Positions 19,400 through 20,031 of a DNA stretch of 20,031 bases are shown in pieces. Below the pieces are notes generated by a model. The model made no database searches, was not told the DNA's origin, and worked only from the letters and a program-made list of their open reading frames with translations. Location: the IMG/VR virus record IMGVR_UViG_3300020141_000039, positions 1-20,031 of that record. The stretch is one strand, 5' to 3'. This DNA comes from a virus. Both the position numbers and the translations under genes were made by a program. How positions within the stretch are numbered: the stretch's first letter is position 1; every line of letters begins with the position of its first letter.

Positions 19400-19406
19400 T
19401 ATTTAT
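19400..19406 (-). promoter_or_regulatory. Late-promoter-like motif before the fibre operon
   Basis: ATAAATA on the minus strand, 27 bases upstream of the ATG at 19372, in the short gap between two structural genes. It would drive the 19372-to-15590 fibre operon. Confidence 0.55.
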
Positions 19407-19413
19407 CGTTATC

Positions 19414-20031
19414 TTATATATGCTCCTGCCAAGTAACTACGCCCACAGCATCATCATTGTTGGTAGTAGCAATAGCAGCCAAACACCATATGTCCGATAC
19501 GCCTGCAATAGTGCGGCCTATCTGTTGACTAAAGTCTACTTCATTTGAAGTAATAGCGGCTGATCCACCTTTGTTAGATCCTACAAAGATACCTTGATCG
19601 ATTACAGTTCCACCTGACAATGCCGTGGAGGCAAGGTCATACTCTACCGAACTGTCTGATCCAGAACTAGTCCAACTAGCATCAGTCAATGTTGGGTTTA
19701 TGATTATGCGATAGACAAACGCGGCCTGTTGTAGGCCATACACATCAAACTTAACAGGGACCACAACCGATTCGAGATTGGCTGCTTTGAGCCTAATACA
19801 TACTAGAGGTCTATACACAGTATCGCTGATATTTTTACCTGTTAGACTGGTTCCAATACTGCGGGTAACGCTACGATTCATGTAGCCACCTTCGGATATC
19901 ACAGTGGAGCAGATAGCTCGCATGGTGCCTGCGGCTCCTGTACTGGTCAGTTCATATCTAACGGGCAATGTGGCAGTGGTCATGTAAACTCTGTCAAAGC
20001 CAACTCGATTAGCGTGATGGAAGGTGTGACA
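19414..20031 (-). CDS. Virion structural protein, N-terminus beyond window
   Basis: The open frame continues past the apparent ATG at 19983 to the window edge: 16 further codons read CHTFHHANRVGFDRVY, joining smoothly to MTTATLPVRYELTSTG. The true start is therefore outside, and 205 residues are visible. The 'HxFHHAN...YMTTAxLPxRYE' region resembles, from memory, a conserved virion structural protein of T4-like marine phages, next to fibre genes. The rest is beta-rich (VYRPLVCIRLKAANLESVVVP) with no enzymatic motif, ending AVGVVTWQEHI. It is followed by an ATAAATA motif for the next genes, so its transcript may continue or restart there. Confidence 0.82.
   Translation of the reverse strand, partial: CHTFHHANRVGFDRVYMTTATLPVRYELTSTGAAGTMRAICSTVISEGGYMNRSVTRSIGTSLTGKNISDTVYRPLVCIRLKAANLESVVVPVKFDVYGLQQAAFVYRIIINPTLTDASWTSSGSDSSVEYDLASTALSGGTVIDQGIFVGSNKGGSAAITSNEVDFSQQIGRTIAGVSDIWCLAAIATTNNDDAVGVVTWQEHI

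Noticed and set aside
1-20031. tRNA genes, CRISPR arrays, insertion sequences, integrase or attachment sites
   Set aside because: No cloverleaf, regular spaced repeats, transposase or integrase motifs were seen on either strand by eye.

Overview
The window reads as part of a large T4-like (myovirus-type) phage genome. The evidence is a phage-style nrdA/nrdB cassette, a run of tail-fibre and virion structural genes, densely packed small genes with 0-4 nt overlaps, many AT-rich late-promoter-like motifs ([ACTG]TAAATA[AC]) in front of genes, and stem-loop terminators, one with a UUCG loop. Several small proteins resemble, from memory, conserved unknowns of marine and freshwater cyanophage/pelagiphage-type T4-like phages. 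The host is not identifiable. Two exported proteins (an Ala/Pro/Lys-rich peptide and a thermonuclease) have Gram-negative signal peptides of a style common in Betaproteobacteria, which is only a weak hint.

Layout. 1-3984 (minus): nrdA, a class II aldolase-family enzyme and nrdB (cut by the window edge), overlapping or abutting so that they look co-translated. 4012-6129 (minus): a conserved unknown and a beta-helix tail spike/fibre. 6163-6879 (minus): a PD-(D/E)XK exonuclease with its own sigma70-like promoter. 6910-10832 (minus): virion/head-type and unknown proteins, including a nucleotidyltransferase-fold protein, several with short amphipathic leaders resembling T4 capsid-targeting sequences. 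One of them ends on a dnaX-type A AAA AAG slippery heptamer with a long open -1 frame behind it. 10905-11600 (minus): a 116-aa protein gene flanked by hairpins, and a small basic protein. 11637-11699: two back-to-back sigma70 promoters. 11757-13985 (plus): an early-type island of small unknowns, a cupin, an alpha/beta hydrolase, a small conserved phage protein, a signal-peptide protein and a start-less conserved-looking ORF, punctuated by terminators. 14020-20031 (minus): secreted thermonuclease, a conserved unknown, then five fibre/virion structural genes, the last cut by the window edge.

How it fits together. The minus-strand blocks look like late structural and nucleotide-metabolism modules driven mostly from T4/cyanophage-like late promoters. 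The plus-strand island carries host-type promoters and probable host-interaction or auxiliary metabolic genes. Ribonucleotide reductase supplies dNTPs, the exonuclease acts in DNA metabolism, and the fibre genes determine host recognition. No stretch over 300 bases lacks a gene. I saw no tRNA, rRNA, CRISPR array, IS element or integrase.

The most unusual signals are the candidate programmed -1 frameshift at 7236-7242, the conserved-looking start-less ORF at 13806-13985, the aldolase wedged between nrdA and nrdB, and a run of proteins with capsid-targeting-like leaders. Function calls rest on motifs read by eye; no database search was possible.
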